Origin: Prolixibacteraceae bacterium | Lineage (GTDB): Bacteria; Bacteroidota; Bacteroidia; Bacteroidales; Prolixibacteraceae | Direction: 5' to 3' | DNA: 64,000 nt | Assembly: GCA_018648265.1 (NCBI GenBank) | Contig: JABGRN010000002.1 | Location: forward strand, 109,223-173,222 | In this document: in pieces, positions 40,006-50,410 of the stretch | Layout of the letters: each line of letters begins with the position of its first letter | Position numbering within the stretch: position 1 is the first letter of the stretch | Notes under the pieces: generated by a model | The model's database searches: none | What the model was told of the DNA's origin: nothing | Seen by the model: the letters and a program-made list of their open reading frames with translations, nothing else | Program-made: the position numbers and the translations under genes

Positions 40006-40557
40006 TCAATGTTCAGTTGTAAATTGTCCCGGGAAACGGCCCTGAATTCCCTTTTCGCGATAAAAATCCTTCATACGTTTTATGTCTTCTTTCGAATCTT
40101 CTGTAATTTCGAATTTTACCCCGAGAGTAACCACCTTTTTCCCCCAATCGTAACTTCCCAGATAAATAGGAACTTTCGTTTCGCTTGCAATGATATGAAA
40201 ACCAGCTTTCCAATTTTTTGTTCGTTTACGACTCCCCTCTGGTGAAATAGCGAGATGTAAATATTCCGATTCATTAAATAACTTTATGGTTTGTCGGATA
40301 GCATTTGCACCTTTTGAACGATCGATAGGAATTCCACCCATTGAACGAATTACACCACCAATTGGCCAAAAGAAAAGTTCTTTTTTAACGAGTACATTTG
40401 CAACTCCACCAACAGCGCGATAGTATAACGAGGAAATTACAAAGTCCCAGGAACTGGTATGAGGAGCTCCTATAATTATGCATTTATTTTCGGGAGCCAC
40501 TCCACCAACAGTCTTCCAACCAAATATTTTAAGCAAAAATTTACTGAGTTGCTTCAT
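40006..40557 (-). CDS. 1-acyl-sn-glycerol-3-phosphate acyltransferase family protein
   Basis: CIIIGAPHTSSWDFVISSLY, SMGGIPIDRSKG, AISPEGSRKRTKNWKAGF; start adjusted to 40557. Confidence 0.88.
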   Translation of the reverse strand: MKQLSKFLLKIFGWKTVGGVAPENKCIIIGAPHTSSWDFVISSLYYRAVGGVANVLVKKELFFWPIGGVIRSMGGIPIDRSKGANAIRQTIKLFNESEYLHLAISPEGSRKRTKNWKAGFHIIASETKVPIYLGSYDWGKKVVTLGVKFEITEDSKEDIKRMKDFYREKGIQGRFPGQFTTEH

Positions 40558-40558
40558 T

Positions 40559-41221
40559 TTATTTAACGCTATATAATTCAAAATTTGTGGCATTTGCATA
40601 CTTTTCCAATAAACCGCTTGCCAACTCAGTTGCTTTTTTTAATTGAGAAGAAGATGAATAATCAATGATTATCATGCAAAATCTTTTAGTTTGTTTTGAA
40701 ACAGACGTTCTCACAGAATCACTTGTTGGGCTACCAAAAGCACCCAAATTATCGCGAAAAACCGGGAGGAATTCAATATTTAATTCTCCCCTTCCAATTC
40801 CCGAATAGGGCTCTTCTTTCTCTCCAATCCCAAAAACTACATCTCCATTAATTTTCTCAACATCGTAACCTCCAATTGAAAACCCGGTTGAAATTGAAAC
40901 CAGATTTAATAAATCAACCACATTATTTACCTGGTAAAGTTCTTTACGTTTTATTACCCTTCTTAAAAGTGCCTCTGCCGATAGACGATACCGTGCAGGA
41001 TCTTTCCCACAAGCTTTATAAGCTTTTCGTGAAGCAGAAATTGTTGAAATCTTGCTGATTTGTTCAATCTTTATATTCGCAGAAATTTCAACAATTTTTT
41101 GCTGAATTTCACTCCAAAGAACTTCATTTTTTTGTTGAAATTGAACATCGCATTCTATACAGGAAAGTTCCAAACCAGGAACCTTGTTTTTTAATTCCAA
41201 TGAAATTGTAATATTTTGCAT
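40559..41221 (-). CDS. B3/B4 domain protein (phenylalanyl-tRNA synthetase beta-related)
   Basis: RKAYKACGKDPARYRLSAEALLRRVIKRKELYQVNNVVDLLNLVSISTGFSIGGYD. Confidence 0.9.
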   Translation of the reverse strand: MQNITISLELKNKVPGLELSCIECDVQFQQKNEVLWSEIQQKIVEISANIKIEQISKISTISASRKAYKACGKDPARYRLSAEALLRRVIKRKELYQVNNVVDLLNLVSISTGFSIGGYDVEKINGDVVFGIGEKEEPYSGIGRGELNIEFLPVFRDNLGAFGSPTSDSVRTSVSKQTKRFCMIIIDYSSSSQLKKATELASGLLEKYANATNFELYSVK

Positions 41222-41600
41222 TTAATTACTTTATATTTTCAACTTAAGTTTCAAAATTTTAATAATGTGCAAAAAAAATAAAATCCAAAACTACAAAAAT
41301 GAGATAAAAACTAAGAGACTGCTTAAGTTTTATTTTTTAGAGTAATTCATGATGTATTTTTTACTAAGACAACTTATCCCGAAGTAATCGGGAAGACGGA
41401 TTTGCGAGAAATGACCGAAGGGAATTCGTGAAATTCAATTAAAATAAACGATATAATGAACAATAAGACCAACTCTTTAAGGAAAATTCAACTAAGTATA
41501 AGTGAAAAAGACCATTAATTAAATGAACGGTTAATTTTTAAACAGTTTCCAAAACTGTTCATTTTTATTAAAATGAACTTAGCTTAACTTTTTTTCTTGA

Positions 41601-41726
41601 AATATTTCAGAACAAAATGACTTAGAAAAGCTATCCGAAAATATTAATGAAATAAAAAAGAGATTTATTACGCAACAAATTGAAATGGTAAATACAGAAC
41701 CACAGGGGCCGTTTAAAGATTATTAA
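41601..41726 (+). pseudogene. Possible gene remnant (3' fragment, no start codon)
   Basis: Open frame NISEQNDLEKLSENINEIKKRFITQQIEMVNTEPQGPFKDY* without a 5' start; protein-like composition. Confidence 0.35.
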
Positions 41727-41730
41727 AAAT

Positions 41731-41766
41731 CAAAAAAAAAGGATTCCACAAAAAGTAGAATCCTTC
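41731..41766 (-). terminator. Intrinsic terminator of the RRM-csp pair
   Basis: Minus strand AAGGATTC...GAATCCTT followed by a T-run (plus-strand A-run 41732-41740). Confidence 0.8.
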
Positions 41767-41787
41767 TAATCTAAGACTATCTTTTAC

Positions 41788-41982
41788 TTAAATGTTTTCA
41801 ACATTAAAAGCTACAGTACCACGCTCGCTTTCTTTAGTTTCAAACTCAACTTTTTGGCCTGTTTCCAAACCCAGATGAGCATCTTTAATTCCTGAACGAT
41901 GCACAAAAACGTCTTGGTCTTCGCTGGTTTGGATAAATCCGAAACCTTTAACAGCATCGTACCACTTAACAGTTCCTTGCAT
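41788..41982 (-). CDS. Cold shock protein
   Basis: MQGTVKWYDAVKGFGFIQTSEDQDVFVHRSGIK; the ORF-track start at 42048 runs through the upstream Gly-rich coding sequence out of frame and is rejected. Confidence 0.95.
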   Translation of the reverse strand: MQGTVKWYDAVKGFGFIQTSEDQDVFVHRSGIKDAHLGLETGQKVEFETKESERGTVAFNVENI

Positions 41983-41989
41983 AAAACTA

Positions 41990-42295
41990 TTAATAACGAT
42001 CCCTACGGTTATAACCACCGCCACCGCCACCGCGACGATCACCACCATCGTTTGAACGTGGGCGTGATTCGTTTACCTTGATGTTCCTGCCACCAACTTC
42101 GGCATTGTTTAGTTCTTCAATGGCGTTTTTGGCATCGTCGTCACTATCCATTTCAACAAAACCAAAACCTTTACCTCTACCTGTAAATTTATCAGTGATA
42201 ATTTTAGCAGAAGCTACTTCACCATACTCTTCGAAAATCTTTTTTAAATCTTCCTCGCCAATACTGAATGGAAGATTTCCAACATAAATGTTCAT
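41990..42295 (-). CDS. Glycine-rich RRM RNA-binding protein
   Basis: MNIYVGNLPFSIGEEDLKKIFEEYGEV..GKGFGFVEM (RNP2/RNP1), Gly-rich tail GGDRRGGGGGGYNRRDRY. Confidence 0.96.
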   Translation of the reverse strand: MNIYVGNLPFSIGEEDLKKIFEEYGEVASAKIITDKFTGRGKGFGFVEMDSDDDAKNAIEELNNAEVGGRNIKVNESRPRSNDGGDRRGGGGGGYNRRDRY

Positions 42296-42649
42296 TTGTA
42301 ATTATTTAAAAAATTAATAAATTCTTTTTCCTATTTGCACAAAAAACCGAAAAACCTTTGCATTGTTTGCATCCGGGATTTACTTAATAAAAAATTTTTT
42401 GGAATTTTGAATCACCAATAAAAACCTCGAAAAAACAAGAAGGAAAAACTGTATCCTGATTGTTAAAAGCCAATAAAAAAAAGACCAACTTTCTAATTCT
42501 AAAACCAAAAAATAAATATTTTCTTAACTATCTTAAAATTAGCGATACAAAGTTAATCTAAAATTGTAATAATCAAACCGAAAGCCAACAATTTCTTTTT
42601 TCGAAAATACAATCCCTTTTTATTATGCCGATTAATTACATGCAACGCC

Positions 42650-43375
42650 TTAGTTTTTTAATTTAATTTGAATTAAATCCTGAATTACTACACTGCTTAA
42701 AAAGCAACCGAAAATAGCTGGCATGTATGAAATGGTTCCTACAGTTGATTTTTTGTTCTGCCCCTCTTCCAAACGAACAGCTTTTTCATTTACTTTTTCA
42801 GTAGAGAAAACGACCTGAACACCTGTTTTAATGTCAAACTTCCCCAATCGTTTTCGTAGCATTCTGGCCAGTTTACAATTGTACGATTTTGAAATATCCG
42901 ACACCCGAATGCAAGATGGATCTAATTTTCCTCCGGCACCCATTGAACTCACCACTTTTAGTTCCAGTTGTAACGCATGTTGAATAAGAAAAATCTTTGG
43001 AGTTAAGGTATCAATTGCGTCAACCACATAATCAAAGGGTTGACTTTTTAAAAGTTCCAATATTTCTTCATCATGAATATAATCCTTTACAACTATTAAT
43101 TTCAGTTCTGGATTTATATCCAAAAACCGTTGAGCCAAAACATCTGCCTTGGGTTTATTCATAGTACTTATAAGTGCAGATAATTGCCTGTTTCTGTTTG
43201 AATTTTCCACAACATCGCTATCAACAATGGTCATTTTCCCAACTCCCGATCTGCACAATTGTTCTGCTGCGTAGGCCCCAACACCGCCAAGTCCGACAAC
43301 CAAAATATTTGATTTTTTCAATCTATTTAACTTCTCTTCTCCCAAAAGTAATTCGGTGCGTACTAACCAATCCAT
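42650..43375 (-). CDS. tcdA: tRNA threonylcarbamoyladenosine dehydratase
   Basis: ILVVGLGGVGAYAAEQLCRSGVGKMTIVDSDVVENSNRNRQL, VVSSMGAGGKLDP. Confidence 0.93.
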   Translation of the reverse strand: MDWLVRTELLLGEEKLNRLKKSNILVVGLGGVGAYAAEQLCRSGVGKMTIVDSDVVENSNRNRQLSALISTMNKPKADVLAQRFLDINPELKLIVVKDYIHDEEILELLKSQPFDYVVDAIDTLTPKIFLIQHALQLELKVVSSMGAGGKLDPSCIRVSDISKSYNCKLARMLRKRLGKFDIKTGVQVVFSTEKVNEKAVRLEEGQNKKSTVGTISYMPAIFGCFLSSVVIQDLIQIKLKN

Positions 43376-43420
43376 AAAATCATCGACTTAAAATATATTC
43401 TCATTTTATTCATCTTTTTC

Positions 43421-44110
43421 TCACGATCGTCCAACCCACCTTTTTTCAATTCGGTTAAAATTTTCCCAAACAGCCATTTTCAAATCCCCAATTGGTATTT
43501 CTCTAATTTCTGCCGCTTTTTGATACATTTTTTCTACTTCACCATCAAATTCATCAGTTTCAAAAAAGATAGTATTCAAGGGTAGAAATTGAAATAATTC
43601 AACCGTTTTTGGGTTTGATTTAAACAAGTTTTCTCCAAACGAGAATAAAAATCCTTTGTTTAATATTTGTTGAGTGATTTGAATATTCCCGTTATAAGAA
43701 TGCATAATCCACGACATTGCCGGTTTTAGTTTTTTATGCAATTCCAAGACCTCATTATACGCTTTTACGCAATGTATAATTAGAGGATATTCAAACTCCT
43801 CAGCCATAATTGCCTGCGCTTCAAACACTCTTTTTTGTTCCTCGAAATTTGTAATTGCCTTTTTATCCAAACCACATTCCCCAACAAAAATTACATGGTT
43901 AAAGTCAAGTGCTTCTTTCACCATAATCAGTTTTTCGTTATTTTCATCGGGCGATTTAATATGCCAGGGATGCAATCCAACCGAATAAAAATTACGCCCT
44001 GAAAAAGCTGCAAATCCATCACCAGGAAATAAGTTTTGCACAGTAACTGTCTCCGTTTCATTTCGAAAAGGATGTGTGTGAATATCTATAAATGGAATCG
44101 GGTTCATCAT
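43421..44110 (-). CDS. TatD family hydrolase
   Basis: FIDIHTHPF, FVGECGLDKKA, PLIIHCVKAYNEV, FFETDEFD. Confidence 0.9.
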   Translation of the reverse strand: MMNPIPFIDIHTHPFRNETETVTVQNLFPGDGFAAFSGRNFYSVGLHPWHIKSPDENNEKLIMVKEALDFNHVIFVGECGLDKKAITNFEEQKRVFEAQAIMAEEFEYPLIIHCVKAYNEVLELHKKLKPAMSWIMHSYNGNIQITQQILNKGFLFSFGENLFKSNPKTVELFQFLPLNTIFFETDEFDGEVEKMYQKAAEIREIPIGDLKMAVWENFNRIEKRWVGRS

Positions 44111-44433
44111 CCTACATTTTGATTAAAATTATGCAATTTCATTGCAGCTACTTTAATTCTTCACATTTCTGAAATAACAAATATCAATCAACAAATCACA
44201 AATAAATTTCAAACTGTAATATTCAAATTTCAAAACTTACACCTAATTAATCGATTATATTTTTTATATACTAATTTGGGTTTTAGTATTTTGAACATTG
44301 AGTATTAATTGATATTTGTAGTTTGTTTTTTGGTGCTTACTAACGAATTTCATTTATAATCCTAACCCATGTAATTTTCAAACCGTAATAAACATCTTAG
44401 TTAAACTAAGCACAGAACAATTTAAAACTGCAA

Positions 44434-45081
44434 TTAAACTAATTTCAGAATTTTCTGAATCACTTTTTCAGCACCATCAGCAATTTGGTCGATACTTGCG
44501 TCGAGCATGTAACATGGAGTTGTTACCACTTTGTATTTCTCGTCGTAAACAATTTCGCCATGATTGGTATTTACATGAGTACCACCTAAAGTTTCAACGG
44601 CATTGGCAGTACCTTCATCATTGCCAATTGTGACTTCTACATCGCCCAAAACCTTAGCAATTAAAACGGGCGAAATACAAAGTGCCCCAACCGGTTTTTC
44701 AGCAACTACCGTTTCCCTGATTGCCTTTTCAACATCTTTATTTACGGTACATTCAACACCGTCGAAGGCAAAAGTGCAAAGATTTTTTGCTGCTCCGAAT
44801 CCACCTGGAAAAACAATCGCATCAAAATCTTTGGCTTTATATTCTGCCAGCGACTTTATGTTTCCACGTGCAATGCGCGCTGCCTCCACTAAAACATTTC
44901 GGGTTTCCGGCATTTCTTCACCCGTTAAATGATTTATTACATGCGCCTGATTAATGTCAGGTGCAAAACATTGATATTGTGCACCCTGCTTTGCAATGGC
45001 GAGTAAAGTTAATGTAGCTTCATGAATTTCTGCCCCATCATAAACACCGTTTCCGGCTAAAACAACTGCTATTTTTTTCAT
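44434..45081 (-). CDS. elbB: Isoprenoid biosynthesis glyoxalase ElbB (DJ-1/PfpI family)
   Basis: VLAGNGVYDGAEIHEATLTLLAI, DAIVFPGGFGAAKNLC, VGALCISPVLIAKVLG. Confidence 0.95.
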   Translation of the reverse strand: MKKIAVVLAGNGVYDGAEIHEATLTLLAIAKQGAQYQCFAPDINQAHVINHLTGEEMPETRNVLVEAARIARGNIKSLAEYKAKDFDAIVFPGGFGAAKNLCTFAFDGVECTVNKDVEKAIRETVVAEKPVGALCISPVLIAKVLGDVEVTIGNDEGTANAVETLGGTHVNTNHGEIVYDEKYKVVTTPCYMLDASIDQIADGAEKVIQKILKLV

Positions 45082-45145
45082 GGATTTTTATTTTTTGATT
45101 TCTATTTCAAAATTAAGGTTTATATGATAAAGGAAAAAGTAAAGG

Positions 45146-45180
45146 GCACAAAAAAATCCGGACTTGAATTAAGACCGGAC
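45146..45180 (-). terminator. Putative intrinsic terminator
   Basis: Minus strand AAGTCCGGTCTTAATTCAAGTCCGGATTTTTTT hairpin with one mismatch plus T-run. Confidence 0.65.
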
Positions 45181-45206
45181 TTATATTTTTATTGAACAGT
45201 ATTTTT

Positions 45207-45683
45207 TTAGCGATAATTCAAAAACTTTTCAACCGTAAAAAATGTAGTTTTTTCAGTTGATTCTTCCATTTTTGAACGAAGATCTGCTATTTTTTCTTTG
45301 TCGTCGATGTATTTTAAAACCACTTTTGCACCATCAAAACCATCCTCTGTTTTATCGGGAAGAATTAAAAGCATAACTGCCTGTTTGCGTTCCAGAATAT
45401 TAATTTTCGTGGTTTTGGTATCTGCCATCGATCCCGCTGCAATAATATTATCGCCTAAACTTTCAACGTGAATGTAAACAGCAACGTTTGGCGTTCCATC
45501 AGCATTTACAGTACTGAACACTGTTTTGCTTTCTAATTTTAAAGCCTCTGAAAATTGCTCAAAAGTCATGTTTTTTCCATCTGCTTTTTGGGTGGCCCCG
45601 GAAACTGAATCATAATTTTGGGCATTTAAATTTCCACCTGCCAAAATAAATGCAGCAATTACAATAACAATAATTTGTTTCAT
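45207..45683 (-). CDS. Pyridoxamine 5'-phosphate oxidase-like (split-barrel) protein with signal peptide
   Basis: MKQIIVIVIAAFILAGGNLNAQ signal; VFSTVNADGTPNVAVYIHVESLGDNIIAAGSMADTKTTKINILERKQAVMLL. Confidence 0.8.
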   Translation of the reverse strand: MKQIIVIVIAAFILAGGNLNAQNYDSVSGATQKADGKNMTFEQFSEALKLESKTVFSTVNADGTPNVAVYIHVESLGDNIIAAGSMADTKTTKINILERKQAVMLLILPDKTEDGFDGAKVVLKYIDDKEKIADLRSKMEESTEKTTFFTVEKFLNYR

Positions 45684-45690
45684 TCTTATT

Positions 45691-46092
45691 TTATTTAGGT
45701 TTATAAATTAGTGACACTACAATACCAGCCACCAAGAATTCAATTAATCCAAATATAATCCATTTTATGGTTAAGTCGCTCGGAATGGGATAAACAATGT
45801 ACTGGTTTAAAATTCCGATAACTGAAACAATAAATCCAAAAATCAATCCGAATCGGATGCCTTCCATAATTCCTTTTCCCGAATATCCTTTTGCAAAAAC
45901 ATACACAAAAACGATGGATAACAAAGCACTTGTTATGTACATTAACCACATTAAATCCATCATATTTGGGCGCCATAATTCCATGCTCGCCTCGTAATCG
46001 GCTGACAAAATTAAATTGTGAATTACAAAATCGAGCACCTGAAAAGTAACAAATACTGCCAAAGCAGCTAAAAGTAGTTTTTTAACATTCAT
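45691..46092 (-). CDS. Small integral membrane protein of unknown function
   Basis: Four predicted hydrophobic segments; adjacent to the PNPOx-like gene. Confidence 0.7.
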   Translation of the reverse strand: MNVKKLLLAALAVFVTFQVLDFVIHNLILSADYEASMELWRPNMMDLMWLMYITSALLSIVFVYVFAKGYSGKGIMEGIRFGLIFGFIVSVIGILNQYIVYPIPSDLTIKWIIFGLIEFLVAGIVVSLIYKPK

Positions 46093-46441
46093 AATTTTTC
46101 CTCCTGATAGTTTTAGTTTTTAAACGAATTGACATGAATCTCGTAATTATTAATTGTATCAATCTACAAAACAAAAAGGAATATTAAAAGTTTCCAGAAA
46201 ATATCATGTTTTATTTCTACTTAAAAAACCACTTGCTTTACTGGTCATGTTCTTTTGGTTTTGCCGGAATTCGCTATCTTAAAATGAATGATGAATATCG
46301 ATTAACGAATGATGATTTCTGATTTTATCCAAATATTTCGTTATTCAAAAATCGTGAATCGGTGTTCGATATTAAAATACGAAAATGATTAAAAGCTCTT
46401 TTGCGAGAAATACAAAGCCACCAACACAGAACTTGTGATTT

Positions 46442-47359
46442 TTACTGTATTTCTTCCAGATTGTAAGGAGTTTCCTGATAAACGTAATAGTTTAACCAAT
46501 TTGAGAACAATAAATTTGCGGTTGATTTCCAACGCATTAATGGTGCATTTTCAGGAATGTTTTCAGGATAATAGTTACGGGGAATTTCTATGGGCAGATT
46601 TTTTGATTTGTCGCGTTTATATTCGGTATCAATTGTATTTCGTGAATATTCAGAATGCCCAGTTATAAAAAGCTGCTTTCCACTTTTTGCTTTTACAATT
46701 GTTACACCGGCTTCTTCAGAAATCGCAATTATTTGAAGTGCGTCAACCTTTTCAATATCCTCGGCTCTAACCTCGGTGTGGCGCGAGTGTGGAACGAAAA
46801 ACAGATCGTCAAATCCCCTGAAAATAGGTAATTTTGGGTTAGAAAGTGTATGTTCAAAAACACCGAACATCTTTTTCTTGAGCGGATATTTCGGGATTCC
46901 GTAATGGTGATACAATCCTGCCTGAGCTGCCCAGCAAATAAACAATGTAGAAGTTACATGTTGTTCTGCCCAATCGAGAATCTGTTTCATTTCGTCCCAG
47001 TAAGTCACCTCCTCAAATTCCAATTGTTCAACCGGTGCGCCGGTAATTATCATTCCATCGTACCTTCTACCATTCAATTCATCAAAGTTCCTGTAAAACG
47101 ATTTCATGTGCGACGAAGGTGTATTTTTGGGAGTGTGCCCTTTTATTTTCATAAAATCGATTTCAATTTGAAGTGGCGAATTTGAAAGCAAACGCAACAA
47201 ATCAGTTTCAGTTGAAATTTTCAGGGGCATTAAATTCAGAATAATAATTTTAAGCGGACGAATATCCTGATGCGCAGCGCGAGATTCATTCATCACAAAA
47301 ATGTTTTCTTGCTGAAGTAAATCAATGGCTGGTAATTGATCTGGTATTTTTAAAGGCAT
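46442..47359 (-). CDS. metA: Homoserine O-acyltransferase MetA (likely acetyl-CoA dependent)
   Basis: MPLKIPDQLPAIDLLQQENIFVM, MIITGAPVEQLEFEEVTYWDEM, STLFICWAAQAGLYHHYGIPKYPL. Confidence 0.95.
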   Translation of the reverse strand: MPLKIPDQLPAIDLLQQENIFVMNESRAAHQDIRPLKIIILNLMPLKISTETDLLRLLSNSPLQIEIDFMKIKGHTPKNTPSSHMKSFYRNFDELNGRRYDGMIITGAPVEQLEFEEVTYWDEMKQILDWAEQHVTSTLFICWAAQAGLYHHYGIPKYPLKKKMFGVFEHTLSNPKLPIFRGFDDLFFVPHSRHTEVRAEDIEKVDALQIIAISEEAGVTIVKAKSGKQLFITGHSEYSRNTIDTEYKRDKSKNLPIEIPRNYYPENIPENAPLMRWKSTANLLFSNWLNYYVYQETPYNLEEIQ

Positions 47360-47370
47360 ATCTTTTATTT

Positions 47371-47410
47371 AGAAGCCCCCACCTAACCTCCCCCAAAAGG
47401 GGAGGAAAGA
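47371..47410. repeat. Intergenic hairpin repeat (CCCACCTAACCTCCCCC-AAAA-GGGGAGGAA)
   Basis: CCTCCCC / GGGGAGG stem between metY and metA; resembles recurrent Bacteroidota intergenic repeats. Confidence 0.7.
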
Positions 47411-47465
47411 GAAGAACCGATTAATATATTTCTATCCAATTTAAAACATTTTTGGTGAGTCTTTT

Positions 47466-48785
<1,320 letters not shown>

Positions 48786-48835
48786 TTATGAATAATCAAT
48801 TTATAGTTTTATTGGCTGGTAGTCTTTCACCCCTC

Positions 48836-48869
48836 TGTCCAACTAGTTGGACATCTCCCCTAGGGGAGA
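48836..48869. repeat. Two abutting perfect palindromes: TGTCCAACTAGTTGGACA + TCTCCCCTAGGGGAGA
   Basis: 18-bp palindrome 48836-48853 directly followed by 16-bp palindrome 48854-48869. Confidence 0.9.
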
Positions 48870-48884
48870 ATGAAAGAAAAAGAA

Positions 48885-50210
48885 TTAATAGAATACATTA
48901 TATATTTCACGAACACTTTTTTCTTTATCTGAGCTTTTTACAACTAGGTAACTTACCAGGTCGGAAGCTCCTGATCCACTTAACAAAACATTGATTTTAT
49001 TGTTGGCAACAGCACCAAATATTTTCGCAGAAACGCCATAATTATTTTGCATCCCATGGCCAACAATTCCAATAAGCGAAACTTCTTTTTCAATAGAAAT
49101 TTCTTTCACTGCGGAAAAGCCAAGTTGTTGAATAAAAGCCAAAGCTTTATTGCCGGTTTGTTCTGCCAATACCAGATTTATTGATGTTTGCGAAGTAATC
49201 ACCGATTTTATATTTATTCCGGCGTCATTTAATTTAGTTGTAACTTTTGCCAAAATACCAGGCTTTAAACCCACTCCGGGACCATTTAATTTCAACAATG
49301 AAATATCGTCGGAACAAGCCACACTTTTTACAATCTGGTCTTCAATAAAAGTCTCAGTATTAATAATTGTTTTTACCAAGCCATCCGAGGTCGATGAATT
49401 AATTACCTGAATTGGAATGTGTTTATGCTCCAGCGGTTCAACGGCTCGTGGGTGAAAAGAGTAATGTTCAAAATATGCCAATTCACTGGCTTCAGAATAA
49501 GTTAGTCTTTTAATATTTGGAGGATTGGAAACAATTTTTGGGTCGGCTCGTTGAAAATCATTATCCAAGTCCCAAAGTTCCAGTTTTTCTACACCCAGTT
49601 CATGGGTTAAAAAAGCTGCGGTGTAATCTGCTGCCGATTTTCCGGTTCTTGCAATTTTCCCATTTTCAGCAATTCCATAAGAACCCGGGACAATAAAAAC
49701 AGATTCAGAAAGTTCATCGATTTTCTCTTTGTTAACGGAAAGAAAAGTTGCATTTCCAAAATCGGAGGTGCTTGAAAGTTCTATTTCTTTTAGACAAATT
49801 ATCTTAACTTCTGGTGCAATCAAATTCCATTGTGTTTTCAGAATTTCTACCGAAAGTTTTTCGCTAAAACTTATTACCTGATCTTTTAGCGATGGTGAAT
49901 AATCGCCAATTAACGCAATTCCTTTTAATAAATTGGTGAGCTGTTCTACCAAATTTTGGTAGTCTTCCGAAATTTCTATCCTTGTTCTTTCAGTAAAAAA
50001 TGAATTAAGTTTTGCCAATAACTTGTCGATATTTATATTTTGCTGAAAAACATTTAAAATGCTTGCTTCAATTTCGTTTAATAACTCGGGAATTGCAGAA
50101 ACCACAACGAATTTCCGTTCGTTACTTTTTGCCAAAAACTGAATTAAATTATGTACTGATTTTGAGTTGCCAATATGACTTCCACCCAAACGAATAACTC
50201 TATTCGCCAT
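48885..50210 (-). CDS. Aspartate kinase family protein with ACT domains, divergent active-site motif
   Basis: ELWDLDNDFQRADPKIVSNPPNIKRLTYSEASELAYFEHYSFHPRAVEPLEHKHIPIQVINSS; N-terminus VIRLGGSHIG in place of KFGGTSVG. Confidence 0.85.
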   Translation of the reverse strand: MANRVIRLGGSHIGNSKSVHNLIQFLAKSNERKFVVVSAIPELLNEIEASILNVFQQNINIDKLLAKLNSFFTERTRIEISEDYQNLVEQLTNLLKGIALIGDYSPSLKDQVISFSEKLSVEILKTQWNLIAPEVKIICLKEIELSSTSDFGNATFLSVNKEKIDELSESVFIVPGSYGIAENGKIARTGKSAADYTAAFLTHELGVEKLELWDLDNDFQRADPKIVSNPPNIKRLTYSEASELAYFEHYSFHPRAVEPLEHKHIPIQVINSSTSDGLVKTIINTETFIEDQIVKSVACSDDISLLKLNGPGVGLKPGILAKVTTKLNDAGINIKSVITSQTSINLVLAEQTGNKALAFIQQLGFSAVKEISIEKEVSLIGIVGHGMQNNYGVSAKIFGAVANNKINVLLSGSGASDLVSYLVVKSSDKEKSVREIYNVFY

Positions 50211-50294
50211 AAAATTATGTTTTAAAAAAATTGATAATGAAAAAAATGTTTGTGATAAATGTGCCTTCTGCCAACAGAAACTATTGAAAGAAGG

Positions 50295-50390
50295 CTAGCG
50301 CATACGCATAGAAAAAAACGACAACATGAATTGAGCGCAAAAGCTGATTGCTATTGCTTTTAAAGAAGTATTTCTAAATTCTAAATTCAT
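50295..50390 (-). CDS. Putative leader peptide MNLEFRNTSLKAIAISFCAQFMLSFFSMRMR
   Basis: 31-codon ORF starting about 14 nt after the predicted TSS, ending MRMR*, stop codon overlapping a stem (50289-50295 / 50263-50269). Confidence 0.6.
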   Translation of the reverse strand: MNLEFRNTSLKAIAISFCAQFMLSFFSMRMR

Positions 50391-50410
50391 TTTATCGACT
50401 TTGCTTGAGG

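Noticed and set aside
41788-42048. N-terminal extension MVVIVAVAVAVVITVG... of the cold shock protein
   Set aside because: It is the out-of-frame reading of the glycine-rich codons of the upstream RRM gene; the real start is 41982 (MQGTVKWY).
46260-46400. Possible repeat 'AATGATGAATATCGATTAACGAATGATGATTTC' as mobile element
   Set aside because: Imperfect AT-rich duplications without defined ends or coding capacity.
50211-50300. SAM riboswitch upstream of the met cluster
   Set aside because: No recognisable SAM-I/II core or canonical terminator; the short ORF plus stem explains the leader better.
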